The notes: generated from the sequence alone by a model not told the origin. 64,000 nucleotides of DNA from Thermohalobaculum sp050331395 (GCA_050331395.1 JBHJGX010000076.1:1-64000); one strand, 5' to 3'; counted from the stretch's first letter, positions 51,221 through 60,290 are shown. A program made the numbers and translations.

Positions 51221-52091
51221 TCCGCACGGGCCGGGCCTCGGACGCGGAGATCTCGACCTCCATCGCCCGCACGGCCCGCGTCCCGCCCGGAAGTTCGGCC
51301 GTCGCGGAGAGCGTAAAGGCCGCCCGCTCGGGCACCTGCCAGTCCAAAAGCGGCCCCGACCGGAGTGCGGTAAATCGCGCCCTCTCGTCCTCCGAAAGCG
51401 GCAGCGCCGCAAAGACTTCGGGGGTCGCCGTCAGCGGATCGGGCGCCGACCGCCCGGAGAGCACCGTCAGATGGGGCGCGATGCGGTCGAAAAGCGCCCG
51501 GTCGATCCCCGGGACTTTGAGCAGGTCGGCGACGGTCTCGATCTCCCGGTGGTCGAGCCGCCAGGAGACACCCCGGCTTCGCCCGTCCCGGTCCCGCGCC
51601 GCAAGGATCGCCGCAATCGCCGCATCGCCCGCACCCATTCGCGCGAGCACCGGGGCCAGCACGTCTGCATCGGCCGCGTTCTCGTCGAGCTTGCCGTCCT
51701 CGGCCGCGACCCGAAGCGTGATCTCCGCCTCCCCGAGCCGGAGCGTGTAGGCCCGTCCGTCCCGGCCGATCCGCTCGGCGCCCGTCAGCGGCCGCGATCC
51801 GGCGCGCTCCCCAGCCACCGCGGGCAAGGGCGTACCGCGCGCCTCGGCCGCAAGACCGGAGGCGAGCCGCAAGATCGCCCCCTCGGCAAGGGCGCCCGCC
51901 CGCGCGGCCGCCACCTCGTTGGCCGCCACCCGTACCGCGAGCCGGCTTTCCCGCGTCACGCCGAGCGCCAGCACCGAGACCACCAGCGCGAGCCAAACGG
52001 CCGCAAATAGCGCGACGCCGCGATCTCGGATCGCCCGTTCGCGCCCGTGCCCGCGCTCGTGCCTGATCCCGTGCCCGATCCCGTCGCGCAT
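51186..52091 (-). CDS. gspK: type II secretion minor pseudopilin GspK, on the opposite strand
   Basis: This 301-residue protein has a His/Arg-rich leader, a hydrophobic pilin-like segment (RGVALFAAVWLALVVSVLAL), and the GspK alpha-domain with the family hallmark LDENAADADVLAPVLARMG, then ETVADLLKVPGIDRALFDR. The Glu5 that most pilins have is normally absent in GspK. It lies convergent to gspD instead of after gspJ, so it needs its own promoter. It is the only copy in the window. Confidence 0.87.
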   Translation of the reverse strand: MRDGIGHGIRHERGHGRERAIRDRGVALFAAVWLALVVSVLALGVTRESRLAVRVAANEVAAARAGALAEGAILRLASGLAAEARGTPLPAVAGERAGSRPLTGAERIGRDGRAYTLRLGEAEITLRVAAEDGKLDENAADADVLAPVLARMGAGDAAIAAILAARDRDGRSRGVSWRLDHREIETVADLLKVPGIDRALFDRIAPHLTVLSGRSAPDPLTATPEVFAALPLSEDERARFTALRSGPLLDWQVPERAAFTLSATAELPGGTRAVRAMEVEISASEARPVRIIRRLPAAHFR

Positions 52092-52166
52092 GACCGGCCT
52101 CCTTGCCCGCCTGTCTGCCCTATGCCATCAGGGCGCAATGCGCGCCAGCCCAGCCGGGAGACGAAC

Positions 52167-52799
52167 ATGAACGCCCGCAAGGCCCAGGTTATCGGCCTCT
52201 TTCCGACACCCCTCATGCATGTGCCACAGGTCGTCGGCGGACCGCTTCTCGAGAAAATCGTCGGGCGCATTCGCAGCGAGCACCGCGAGACCAATACGAA
52301 ATCCGCCCAGCTGTCGCACACCGCCATGGTCACTGCGACCGAAGACCCGCTCTATGCCCAAGCGGGCGAGCGCATCCAGCCCCATGTGACCGAGTTCGGG
52401 GGGCTCCTCTTCGGCGAGGCGCTCAACTGGCAGATCAAGGAGATCTGGGTGAACGTGCTCGAGACCGGCGGCGCGCAGTCGGTGCACAACCACGCGAACA
52501 GCTTCGTCTCGGGGATCGTCTATTTGACCGGGCATCATCCGGGCTCGGGTACGGTGTTCTTCAAGGGGATGGGCGGGACCGAGTACAGTTTCGTCAATCA
52601 AAACAAGAATACCAACATGGGCCCCTACAGCGCGAGCCGCTGGCAAGCACCGCCCATGAGCCCGGGCGACATGGTGCTGTTCCCGAGCTTCATGCTGCAC
52701 GAGGTTCCGAAGAACCAGGGCGAGCAGCGGATCACCATGGCCTTCAACGCCCTGCCCGACCGGCTGGACAGCTGGGGCTACCAGGTGCGCTTCAGCTGA
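52167..52799 (+). CDS. TIGR02466-type 2OG-Fe(II) oxygenase-like protein, copy 2
   Basis: This 210-residue protein is a paralogue of 32020-32640. Shared elements include LFPTPLMH near the start, IKEIWVNVLETGGAQ, VHNHANSFVSG with probable iron ligands, FPSFMLHEVPKNQG with the distal His, and the C-terminal FNALPDRLDSWGYQV. It differs in a central insertion (TEYSFVNQNKNTNMG). ATG at 52167 has GGGAGAC upstream. It is divergent from gspK with 75 bases between them. The substrate is unknown. Confidence 0.82.
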   Translation: MNARKAQVIGLFPTPLMHVPQVVGGPLLEKIVGRIRSEHRETNTKSAQLSHTAMVTATEDPLYAQAGERIQPHVTEFGGLLFGEALNWQIKEIWVNVLETGGAQSVHNHANSFVSGIVYLTGHHPGSGTVFFKGMGGTEYSFVNQNKNTNMGPYSASRWQAPPMSPGDMVLFPSFMLHEVPKNQGEQRITMAFNALPDRLDSWGYQVRFS

Positions 52800-53502
52800 G
52801 GCTGCGCGCGGCGAGGAGAAGGGCGCTCAGCGCCGCGAGGCTCTCCATCAGCGCGCGGCCCGTGGCGGGCGGGATCGCCCGGGCGGCCAGCCGTCCGCCG
52901 AGATAGCCTGCCGCCACCCCGGGCCAGAGGCGCACGCCCGCCAAAGCCTCGGCGGTGCCGAACCGGCCCGCCAAGGCCAGCGCGATCAACGAAAGGCAGC
53001 AGGCCACGGTGAAAACCGCAGCGATGGTGGCCCGTGCAGCCTCGGGCCTGACGCGCGCATAAAGGACGACGAGCGGCGGCCCGTGAATGCCGGAGACCGT
53101 GCCCATGAGCCCGGCCGCGCCGCCTGCGATCCCCGCCGCTGTCCGGGTGGGCCGAACCGCCAGCCCGAGCCGTCCGAGGGCGAGGGCTGCGAGCACGGCG
53201 AGGGCGAAGACGAGGCCGAGATCCGGTCCCGCGAGCGCGACGACCGGTGCGGCCGCGAGGGTCCCGGCTCCGACCCCGACGACGAGCGGGCCGAGCCCGC
53301 GGCGATCGACGGCCCGGCGCCCCACTGCGGCCATGACCGTCGAGAGCCCGAGCATCGCCAGGATCGACGGCCCCGGCACGAGGGAGAGATCGACGAGCGC
53401 GAGCAGCGGCACGGCGACCATGGCAAAACCGATGCCGACCGCCGCCTGCACCGCGGCGGCGAGGGCGACCGCGACGCTCGCAAGGAGAAAACTCGTCTCC
53501 AC
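52792..53502 (-). CDS. TauE/SafE-family exporter, probably CuyZ-like sulfite exporter
   Basis: This 236-residue polytopic protein of the TauE/SafE (DUF81) family has about seven helices and GIGFAMVAVPLLALVD plus GTVSGIHGPPLVVLYARV as typical stretches. The GTG start lies three bases after the stop of the PLP enzyme gene. Next to a CuyA-like sulfo-lyase, such a protein would export the sulfite released (the role proposed for CuyZ); this is inferred from context. Confidence 0.82.
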   Translation of the reverse strand: METSFLLASVAVALAAAVQAAVGIGFAMVAVPLLALVDLSLVPGPSILAMLGLSTVMAAVGRRAVDRRGLGPLVVGVGAGTLAAAPVVALAGPDLGLVFALAVLAALALGRLGLAVRPTRTAAGIAGGAAGLMGTVSGIHGPPLVVLYARVRPEAARATIAAVFTVACCLSLIALALAGRFGTAEALAGVRLWPGVAAGYLGGRLAARAIPPATGRALMESLAALSALLLAARSLS

Positions 53503-53505
53503 GCC

Positions 53506-54528
53506 TCAGAGGCAATCCGCATAGGCGAAGAGCGCCGGCAGGCCGCCTGTGTGCCAAAAGAGGACGTTGCCCGACAGGCTGCCCTCGCGGGCAGCGAGGA
53601 TCAGCCCGGCCAGCGCCTTGCCCGTATAGACCGGGTCGGTGAAGAGCCCTTCGGTCGCGGCCGCGAGCCGGATGGCTTCGCTCACATGGGCGCTCGGCTG
53701 CCCGTAGCCGGGCGCGAGGGCCCGGTCGTCGAGGCGAATATCCTTTGGCGCGACCGGGTTCTCGATCCCGAGCATCCGGGCGAGATCGTCGATCCGCCGG
53801 CCAATCCGGGCCTCCTGCGGGGCGGCCGGGCGCCGCACGCAGATGCCGAGCACCGGTGTCTCTATGCCGAGCGCCCGGAGCCCGAGGAGAAGGCCCACAT
53901 GGGTGAGCCCGCTGCCCGAGGGCACGATAATCGTCTGCGGCCAGGCGCCGGCGCCGATCTGGACGGCGAGCTCTTCGGCCGCCGCCACATATCCGAGGGC
54001 CCCAATCGGCGGGTGCTCGGGTCCGAGCGGGATCGCGAAAGGCCGCCGCCCCTCGGCCCTCAACCCCTCTGCCAGGCGCGCCACCGCCAAGTCGGCACCC
54101 ATCTCGTCCTCACCTTCGGGATAGGCGTGGATTTGGGCCCCGAGCAACCGATCGAGGAGCACGTTGCCGTTCGTGCGATGGAGCGGCCCGACCCCGGCCA
54201 CCCGCTCTTCGAGCTGGATATGACAGCCCATGCCGAACCGCGCCGCATAGGCCGCCGTCGCCCGCACGAAGTTCGACTGAACCGCACCCGTCACCAGGAG
54301 CGTGTCGGCGCCCTCGGCCCGCGCACGTCCGACGTAATAGTCGAGCTGCCGCGTCTTGTTCCCGCCGAACGCAAACCCGGTCAGATCGTCCCGCTTGACC
54401 GAGAGCGTGAGCCCGAGCGCGGCGCCGAGCCGGGGCAGCGCCTCGAGCGGCGTCGGATAGTGCCCGGCCCGGAGGCTCGGGAAGGGTGCCAGAAGATCCC
54501 CGACCCCGGCTGCGACAGCGGCGGTCAC
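53506..54528 (-). CDS. PLP-dependent D-cysteine desulfhydrase / L-cysteate sulfo-lyase family
   Basis: This 340-residue fold-type II PLP enzyme has the catalytic Lys in FGGNKTRQLDYY (about residue 57) with preceding LSVKRDDLTG, then VTGAVQSNFVRATAAYAA and the phosphate-binding PSGSGLTHVGLLLGL. The family includes D-cysteine desulfhydrase, ACC deaminase and CuyA. The adjacent TauE/SafE exporter argues for CuyA, which releases sulfite, pyruvate and ammonia from L-cysteate. The GTG start at 54528 overlaps the BKACE stop. Confidence 0.83.
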   Translation of the reverse strand: MTAAVAAGVGDLLAPFPSLRAGHYPTPLEALPRLGAALGLTLSVKRDDLTGFAFGGNKTRQLDYYVGRARAEGADTLLVTGAVQSNFVRATAAYAARFGMGCHIQLEERVAGVGPLHRTNGNVLLDRLLGAQIHAYPEGEDEMGADLAVARLAEGLRAEGRRPFAIPLGPEHPPIGALGYVAAAEELAVQIGAGAWPQTIIVPSGSGLTHVGLLLGLRALGIETPVLGICVRRPAAPQEARIGRRIDDLARMLGIENPVAPKDIRLDDRALAPGYGQPSAHVSEAIRLAAATEGLFTDPVYTGKALAGLILAAREGSLSGNVLFWHTGGLPALFAYADCL

Positions 54529-55352
54529 GCGGCGAGCCCGAGGATCGCCCGCGCCTCGGCAGGGGTTGCAACGGGGCGTTCGTAGCGGGCGCACAGCTCG
54601 ACGGTTCGCCGCACCAACGCCGCGTTCGAGGGCGCGAGCGTGTCACGGTCAAGCCGGACATTGTCCTCGAGACCGGTCCGCGCATGCCCTCCGGCGGCGA
54701 TGCACCATTCGTTCATCTCGATCTGATGGCGGCCGATCCCGGCGCCACACCACTCCGCATCCGGGGCGAGACGACCGAGGGTCTCGACGTAAAAGTCGAA
54801 CACCCGCTTGTCCGCCGGCATCGCGTTCTTCACGCCCATGACGAACTGAACGTAAAGCGGCCCGACGAGCCGCCCGTCGCCCGCCATCTTCACCGCCTGG
54901 AAGATGTGCGAAAGATCGAAGGCCTCGATCTCGGGTTTGATGCCATAGGTTTTCATCTCGAGCGCGAGCCAGTCCACCAGATCCGGGCTGTTCTCGTAGA
55001 CGCGCGTCGGGAAATTGTTCGAACCGACCGTTAGCGAGGCCATGTCCGGCTTGAGCGGCAGCATGCCCCCGCGGGCCCGGCCCGAACCCGAGCGCCCCCC
55101 GGTCGAGAACTGGATGATCGCGCCCGGGCAGTGGCGCTCGAGCCCCTCCTTCAGCCGGGCGAACCGCTCGGGGTCCGAACTCGGCAACCCTTCGTCGGTG
55201 CGCACATGGGCGTGCACGATCGATGCACCGGCCTCGACGGCCTCCTGCGAGGCCTCGACCTGTTCGTCGACCGAGATCGGCACGGCCGGATTGTCCGCCT
55301 TGGTCGGCACCGATCCGGTGATCGCGACGCAGACGATGCAGGGCTTCGGCAT
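54525..55352 (-). CDS. beta-keto acid cleavage enzyme (BKACE/Kce family)
   Basis: This 275-residue TIM-barrel enzyme is of the DUF849/BKACE family, which transfers the acetyl part of a beta-keto acid onto acetyl-CoA. Zinc ligands are visible in SIVHAHVRTDEG (two His) and in the C-terminal MNEWCIAAGGHARTGLEDNV. The CoA-binding GRSGSGRARGG stretch and LTVGSNNFPTRVYEN are typical. ATG at 55352 has GGAAAGG upstream. It heads the operon with the PLP enzyme and the exporter. The substrate cannot be read from sequence. Confidence 0.87.
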   Translation of the reverse strand: MPKPCIVCVAITGSVPTKADNPAVPISVDEQVEASQEAVEAGASIVHAHVRTDEGLPSSDPERFARLKEGLERHCPGAIIQFSTGGRSGSGRARGGMLPLKPDMASLTVGSNNFPTRVYENSPDLVDWLALEMKTYGIKPEIEAFDLSHIFQAVKMAGDGRLVGPLYVQFVMGVKNAMPADKRVFDFYVETLGRLAPDAEWCGAGIGRHQIEMNEWCIAAGGHARTGLEDNVRLDRDTLAPSNAALVRRTVELCARYERPVATPAEARAILGLAA

Positions 55353-55483
55353 CCTTTCCTCCCCGAGAGCGTTATCGGGCGAGCCTAGCCCGAACCGAGC
55401 CCGATCACAAAAGCTCACCGTCGGGTGCGGCCGGCCGAAACGTATCGTATTCTCCGACCAGACCCCAACCAGGAGACAGCCCC

Positions 55484-57610
55484 ATGCCCCCGAGCTTTCG
55501 CGAATATCTGCTCATGTCCGTCGACGCCTACGACAACCGGATCGCTGCGCAGGATCCGACGGCCATCGCGATCGCAGACCCGGCGGTGGAAGAGATCTTT
55601 CCGCGCTGGGAGGTGAGCGCCCCCGAGGGCGAGGGCATCCCGCGGAACGCGAGCCGCACGGCGGGCAACGGGTTCGAGGCCAATATCTACACCGACGAGG
55701 CCGCGGGCGAGGTGGTGGTCGCCTTCCGCGGCACCGAGTTCGGCTTCTTCCTCGATGCGGTCGATGACGGCGATTTCGACCTGATCGACGAGGCGAACCT
55801 CGACCGGGACATCCAGACGCTCTTCGGCTATTATCAAGACGGCGGTGCGACGCTCCAGGCCGAGATCGACCGCGAGGGCGGGCTCGTTCCCTATATCGAA
55901 GAAACCTTCGGCGTCGGCGAGACCGAGGCGGAGATCATCGTCGCCGTTCTCGATCTGATCGACGGCGATCCCTTCGGCGGCGGGCTCGACCCGCTCATCG
56001 AGGAAGGCGAGGCGGTGCTCCGGTCCCAGGTGCAACTCGCGCTCAACGTCACACTCCAGGCGGCAGCCGACAATCCGGGCAAGACGGTGACGGTGACGGG
56101 CCACTCCCTCGGCGGCGCGATCGCGGCGGCGGTCTCGGCCGGGCTCGGCGTGCCGGCGGTCACCTTCGATCCGGCGCCATATGCCTCCGACGGGCTGCTC
56201 GACTATGCGCGGAGCGAGGCGGCGGTGCAGCAGGGACAAGTCCCGGGCGTCGACACGGCCGCCGCGGGCTGGGACGCAGGCGCCTCGCCCCAACAGACGG
56301 CGGCGGATCTCGTCGACCGTTATCTCCTCGAGGGAAGCTTCGTGCCGGGGATCTACTTCTCCGCCGACCCGAACGATCTGCCCGAGGGGGCAGGCACAGT
56401 GACGGTGCTCGACATCCCGGGCGCGGATCAGGACCCCTTTACGCTCCATTTCGTCGATCTGATCCTCCTCGCTTTCGACAGCGAGGAACGGGCAAGCGAC
56501 GCCCGGCCGAGCTTCGCGCGCCTCGCCGAACCCCTGCCGACGCTGCTTGCGCAAATGGACAACGGCGACCTAGTCTCGCCGATCGACGAAAGCTCGGCGA
56601 GTTTCTTCCGGGCGCTTACCATCGAAGACGCGTTCTATGCGCTTTTTGCGGATCTGATGACGCTCGTCGCCGCCGAAGCCGCGGATCTCGACCCGGACAA
56701 CCGGTATCCGGAACTGACCGAGGCGCTCGAACGCGACCTGATCGATGCCAGCCTACAAACCGTCGGCCAGATCATGACAGCGCTCGAGTTCGAAACGCTG
56801 CCGACGGTGGCCGATGTCTATGGCGACCCTCGCGGCGGACCGGAGGCGGATTTCATCGTCGGCCGGTTCGGGCGCGCAGAGGTGGTCACGCCCGGGCTCG
56901 CCCGGGATTACATCGCGACGGGAGGCGGGGCGCGCGACACGGTCTTCGGCAACGTCCAGCAACTCGACCAGGACTTTATCCATGATTTCGAACCGGGCGA
57001 CCGGATCGTCGTCTCCGGCGCGAGCTTCGGCGCCGACGGCCTTACGGTAACGCCAGGCGCAATCTCGGCGCTCGCCATCGACACGACGGGCGACGGGGCA
57101 GCCGAGGCGGTGATCGAGATCCGCGGCAGCTTTGCGCGCGCCGACTTTACTGTGGAGCCCGACCCGGACGGCACGGCTATCCGCTTCACCGACGACACGC
57201 TGGCGGTGCCGATCTTGCTCGTGGATGTCGAGCAGATCGTGCTTCTGTATGAAGCGACGCTCGACCGGTCGCCCGAGGATAGCGGTCTCAACTATTGGGT
57301 CGATCAGCGCGCGGCGGGTCTCGGTGAGACGGCTTTGGCTGAGGCGTTTCTCTTCGCGCCCGAGTTCGAGGCGAAGACCGGCCCCGTCGACAGCTTGACC
57401 GATGTGGAGTTGATCGACGCCTTCTACCTGAATGTTCTCGGTCGGCCCGGCGACGCGGGCGGCGTGGACTTTTGGACCGGAAAACTCGGCGACGGAGCAA
57501 GCCGGCCCGATGTGCTCCTGGCCTTTAGCGGCTCGCCCGAGAACGTTGCACAAGTTGCGGCAGTCGAGACCATCGCGCAGGACGAGAACGGCGACTGGAG
57601 CGTGGCTTGA
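55484..57610 (+). CDS. secreted lipase-like protein with C-terminal DUF4214 domain
   Basis: This 708-residue protein has no Sec signal. An alpha/beta-hydrolase lipase region includes VVVAFRGTEFGFF near residue 80 and the nucleophile elbow VTGHSLGGAIAA with Ser near residue 208. A long acidic middle part and a beta-rich domain (VFGNVQQLDQDFIHDFEPGD) follow. The C-terminal DUF4214 region is YEATLDRSPEDSGLNYWVDQ and FYLNVLGRPGDAGGVDFW. The acidic composition and DUF4214 suggest type I secretion. ATG at 55484 has AGGAG upstream. Confidence 0.87.
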   Translation: MPPSFREYLLMSVDAYDNRIAAQDPTAIAIADPAVEEIFPRWEVSAPEGEGIPRNASRTAGNGFEANIYTDEAAGEVVVAFRGTEFGFFLDAVDDGDFDLIDEANLDRDIQTLFGYYQDGGATLQAEIDREGGLVPYIEETFGVGETEAEIIVAVLDLIDGDPFGGGLDPLIEEGEAVLRSQVQLALNVTLQAAADNPGKTVTVTGHSLGGAIAAAVSAGLGVPAVTFDPAPYASDGLLDYARSEAAVQQGQVPGVDTAAAGWDAGASPQQTAADLVDRYLLEGSFVPGIYFSADPNDLPEGAGTVTVLDIPGADQDPFTLHFVDLILLAFDSEERASDARPSFARLAEPLPTLLAQMDNGDLVSPIDESSASFFRALTIEDAFYALFADLMTLVAAEAADLDPDNRYPELTEALERDLIDASLQTVGQIMTALEFETLPTVADVYGDPRGGPEADFIVGRFGRAEVVTPGLARDYIATGGGARDTVFGNVQQLDQDFIHDFEPGDRIVVSGASFGADGLTVTPGAISALAIDTTGDGAAEAVIEIRGSFARADFTVEPDPDGTAIRFTDDTLAVPILLVDVEQIVLLYEATLDRSPEDSGLNYWVDQRAAGLGETALAEAFLFAPEFEAKTGPVDSLTDVELIDAFYLNVLGRPGDAGGVDFWTGKLGDGASRPDVLLAFSGSPENVAQVAAVETIAQDENGDWSVA

Positions 57611-57642
57611 GCGGGCGCGGTGGCGCGCGTCAGGTCGCCCGC
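57611..57642. terminator. possible bidirectional terminator between DUF4214 genes
   Basis: The arms GCGGGCG and CGCCCGC (7 bp) flank an 18-base loop that begins at the lipase-like gene stop. It lies in the 79-base gap between two convergent stop codons. No strong T-tract follows. Confidence 0.35.
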
Positions 57643-57689
57643 ATCTTGATGCGGTCGACCCGGCGCGCGCGCCTGAACCGGCCTCGACC

Positions 57690-60290
57690 TCAGACCGCGT
57701 ATTGGCTCTCTGGGCTCTCTAGAAACGTCAGCAGGAGTTCTTCACTGCCGAATTCGGGATGCGCAAGCGCAGAGATCCAATAGGCCAATCCAGTTGGATC
57801 GGCCGACCTGCCGAGCACCTGTTCGTAGAGATAGACGACCAGCTCTTCGCCTTCGAGCCCGGCCACGGTCTCCTCGATGGTCTCGAGTGAAAACTCGAAC
57901 CGGTCCTCGTCACCCGGCGCCGGGGGCGGGGGCGGGGGATCCATCGGCGCCCCCGCATAGTCCCGCTCATTTTCGATGGCGAAAGCGCCGTGCTTTTCGA
58001 CGATGTCCGACGCGTCGAGCGCGCGATCCAGGATTTCAAAATTGTTCAACAGCCCTTCGAAACTGTCGCCGCGGATGCGGCCATCGCCGATCACGACCAT
58101 CCACGATCCGGGGCCTTTGGTCTGACCGGTGATCGCCTCCTGTCCGATCCGGCTGCCGTCGAGAAAAACCTCCATCCGACCGGCCGCGTTATCATAGGTC
58201 ATCGAGATGTCGTGCCACTGGCCGTCGAGGAGTTTGGCGCCTCGGCTTTGCCAGCTTACCTCGCCGCCAAGGGTGGCCAGATTGATCTTCAGGTCACCGA
58301 CCGGCAGAACTTCGATCGTCGTATTCCCGAACATCTCGAAAATCTGGCCGGCATCGCGCCGGAGCCCGTGCTCGGCCCGGAGCGAGAAGGAAATCGTGAA
58401 CGCGTCGAGATTGAAGATCTGGTCGATGTCCGCCGGCTTGAAGCCGATGGCCGTCTTGTCGCCGAAGCGAAGCGCGCCGCCCGTGTCGTCGGCGATCACC
58501 ATCCCGGGGCCGACCTGCACGGGTGTATCGAACCAGGACGCATCCGACACGCCGTCGGCGGTCACCTCGAGCCGGAAGAGCACGCTCTCCCGCGCCCGCG
58601 CGAGCGTCTGGCTCTCCGCGACGGTGCCATCCGCGTCTTCGATCCGGAGCGTGACCCGATAGTCCCCGCCGGTGGCATAGTCGTGGGTGACGGTCCGCCC
58701 CGTCCCCGTGGTGCCGTCGCCGAAGTCCCAGAGAAAGCTCGCCTCGTCTGCGCCGATCGGACCCGAGGGCCCGGCGCTCAGGCTCCCGTCGAACGTGAAG
58801 CTCAGCCGATCCTCCCCGGTCGCTGGCCGAATAAGAGGGGTAAGCGCGTCGGGCGTCGGGTCGTATCGTGTCGCCGCGGCACCAACCCCCAGCTCCTCGA
58901 TCAGCCCGCCCGGCACGGCTTGGAGATCCGCCGGCGAGGCCACCTCATCGGCGAGCGCATTGACGAAGAGTTCGTCGTAGCTCGGTTGCCCCGGCGCGAA
59001 GGCGCGGTTGACGATCAGATTGTTCGTCACGTTCCAATCGGGCCGATCTCCCCCTTGCGGTACCGAAGAGGAGATGTTGTCGGCAATCGTCACATTGCGG
59101 CTGAGCGCTCCAACGGTAATCTCGGGTGCGAATTGTTCTTTCGTCCGAAAATGCGCATCGTGCAGGAGCGTGTTGTTGCGGATCGTAACGCCGTCGGCCG
59201 CCCCCACATGCAATGCATTCTGATGGGAATTGAAGATGACGTTATCTTCAATGAGCACATTGCGATAGAACATCGCGTCGCCGGGCACTTGACCGGTATC
59301 GACCGCTTCGTTCCGCATCCAGATCGTCTGGCTCCACTGCCCCTCCCCCACGTCGAAGAGATTGCCGCGGATGGTAATATCGGTCTGCGGAACCCGTTGG
59401 TTCATCGTAAAGAATTGGATCATGTCCGGATGATCGCCGGTCTTTGGCGCATTCATCCAGTCACGGAACAAGTTGCCCTCGATCAAAATCTCTTGGTTCG
59501 ACACCGCGTTCACCCCGTCCGACCGGATCGAGTGAAACTCATTGCCAACGATGCGGCTGTCTGTGGTGAAGCTGACAATGAGACCCTTCCAAAAGTGGAA
59601 AAATTCGTTGTTTTCGATCGAAACATCGCGGCTATTGATCACGTTGAGACCTTTGCCGCTGCCAAAGCCGTCGGATCGCGCGTTGACGCCCTTGGCCAGA
59701 TCGCCTTCGAAGACCGAATTGCGGATCGTCAATCCCTCGATCCCGGCAAATTTGAAGGCCTCGCGTTTTACCGACGCTCCTGGCGCTGCGGAGTAGTCAA
59801 AATGCAGGTCTTCAAAGACAAGATTTTTCCCACCTCGAAAATTCATCCCATTAAAGACTGCGGGATCGTCGGGATCGGACGACCGAATTGTTACTGGAGC
59901 GTCGAATTCAGCATATACATCTTCTTTCCGTTTGACGAAACGGCCATAGTTTCCGGGCGCGAGTTCAATCGTGTCGCCACCGCTGGCAGATCTCAGCGCC
60001 GCTTCGAAGCTTGCAGCATCGAAGACCTGAAATGTTTTCGTCTGACGTGCCATGCTCACCAACTCCTGTTGACGCGTTGTTGCGACGCGTTCTGCCAAGG
60101 ATTTGCTGATGTGCGGCTGATGTTCGTGCCCAAGGAACGACGAATTTTCTGAGTTGAAAGACTGTACAGAGAACGCGGTAGACGGCACCTTCACTATGAC
60201 CGCTGCCTGGGCGAACCCGACAGCAAGAAGTGCAAGAAGGCAGAGGAGCGCGGCGGGCAGACCTCGGGCGATGGTTAACAACCGGGACAT
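57690..60290 (-). CDS. secreted parallel beta-helix protein with PKD, LamG-like and DUF4214 domains
   Basis: This 866-residue protein has a likely signal peptide (MSRLLTIARGLPAALLCLL), then a right-handed parallel beta-helix of pectate-lyase/polysaccharide-lyase type with many Asn-rich turns (ITIRGNLFDVG, VLIEDNVIFNSHQNAL, VTIRNNTLLHD). A PKD domain (SFLWDFGDGTTGTGRTVTHD), a LamG-like concanavalin domain (WHDISMTYDNAAGRMEVFLD) and C-terminal DUF4214 (YEQVLGRSADPTGLAYWI) follow. It probably binds or cleaves extracellular polysaccharide. ATG at 60290 (TGGAGG upstream) gives the signal peptide; an internal ATG at 60053 (CAGGAG upstream) would give a leaderless form. It lies next to the exopolysaccharide locus. 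Confidence 0.85.
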   Translation of the reverse strand: MSRLLTIARGLPAALLCLLALLAVGFAQAAVIVKVPSTAFSVQSFNSENSSFLGHEHQPHISKSLAERVATTRQQELVSMARQTKTFQVFDAASFEAALRSASGGDTIELAPGNYGRFVKRKEDVYAEFDAPVTIRSSDPDDPAVFNGMNFRGGKNLVFEDLHFDYSAAPGASVKREAFKFAGIEGLTIRNSVFEGDLAKGVNARSDGFGSGKGLNVINSRDVSIENNEFFHFWKGLIVSFTTDSRIVGNEFHSIRSDGVNAVSNQEILIEGNLFRDWMNAPKTGDHPDMIQFFTMNQRVPQTDITIRGNLFDVGEGQWSQTIWMRNEAVDTGQVPGDAMFYRNVLIEDNVIFNSHQNALHVGAADGVTIRNNTLLHDAHFRTKEQFAPEITVGALSRNVTIADNISSSVPQGGDRPDWNVTNNLIVNRAFAPGQPSYDELFVNALADEVASPADLQAVPGGLIEELGVGAAATRYDPTPDALTPLIRPATGEDRLSFTFDGSLSAGPSGPIGADEASFLWDFGDGTTGTGRTVTHDYATGGDYRVTLRIEDADGTVAESQTLARARESVLFRLEVTADGVSDASWFDTPVQVGPGMVIADDTGGALRFGDKTAIGFKPADIDQIFNLDAFTISFSLRAEHGLRRDAGQIFEMFGNTTIEVLPVGDLKINLATLGGEVSWQSRGAKLLDGQWHDISMTYDNAAGRMEVFLDGSRIGQEAITGQTKGPGSWMVVIGDGRIRGDSFEGLLNNFEILDRALDASDIVEKHGAFAIENERDYAGAPMDPPPPPPAPGDEDRFEFSLETIEETVAGLEGEELVVYLYEQVLGRSADPTGLAYWISALAHPEFGSEELLLTFLESPESQYAV

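Noticed and set aside
57990..60152. A 720-codon plus-strand frame opposite the beta-helix protein gene
   Set aside because: Composition is Arg/Asp/Glu/His-rich without structure, while the minus strand encodes recognisable beta-helix, PKD and LamG segments.
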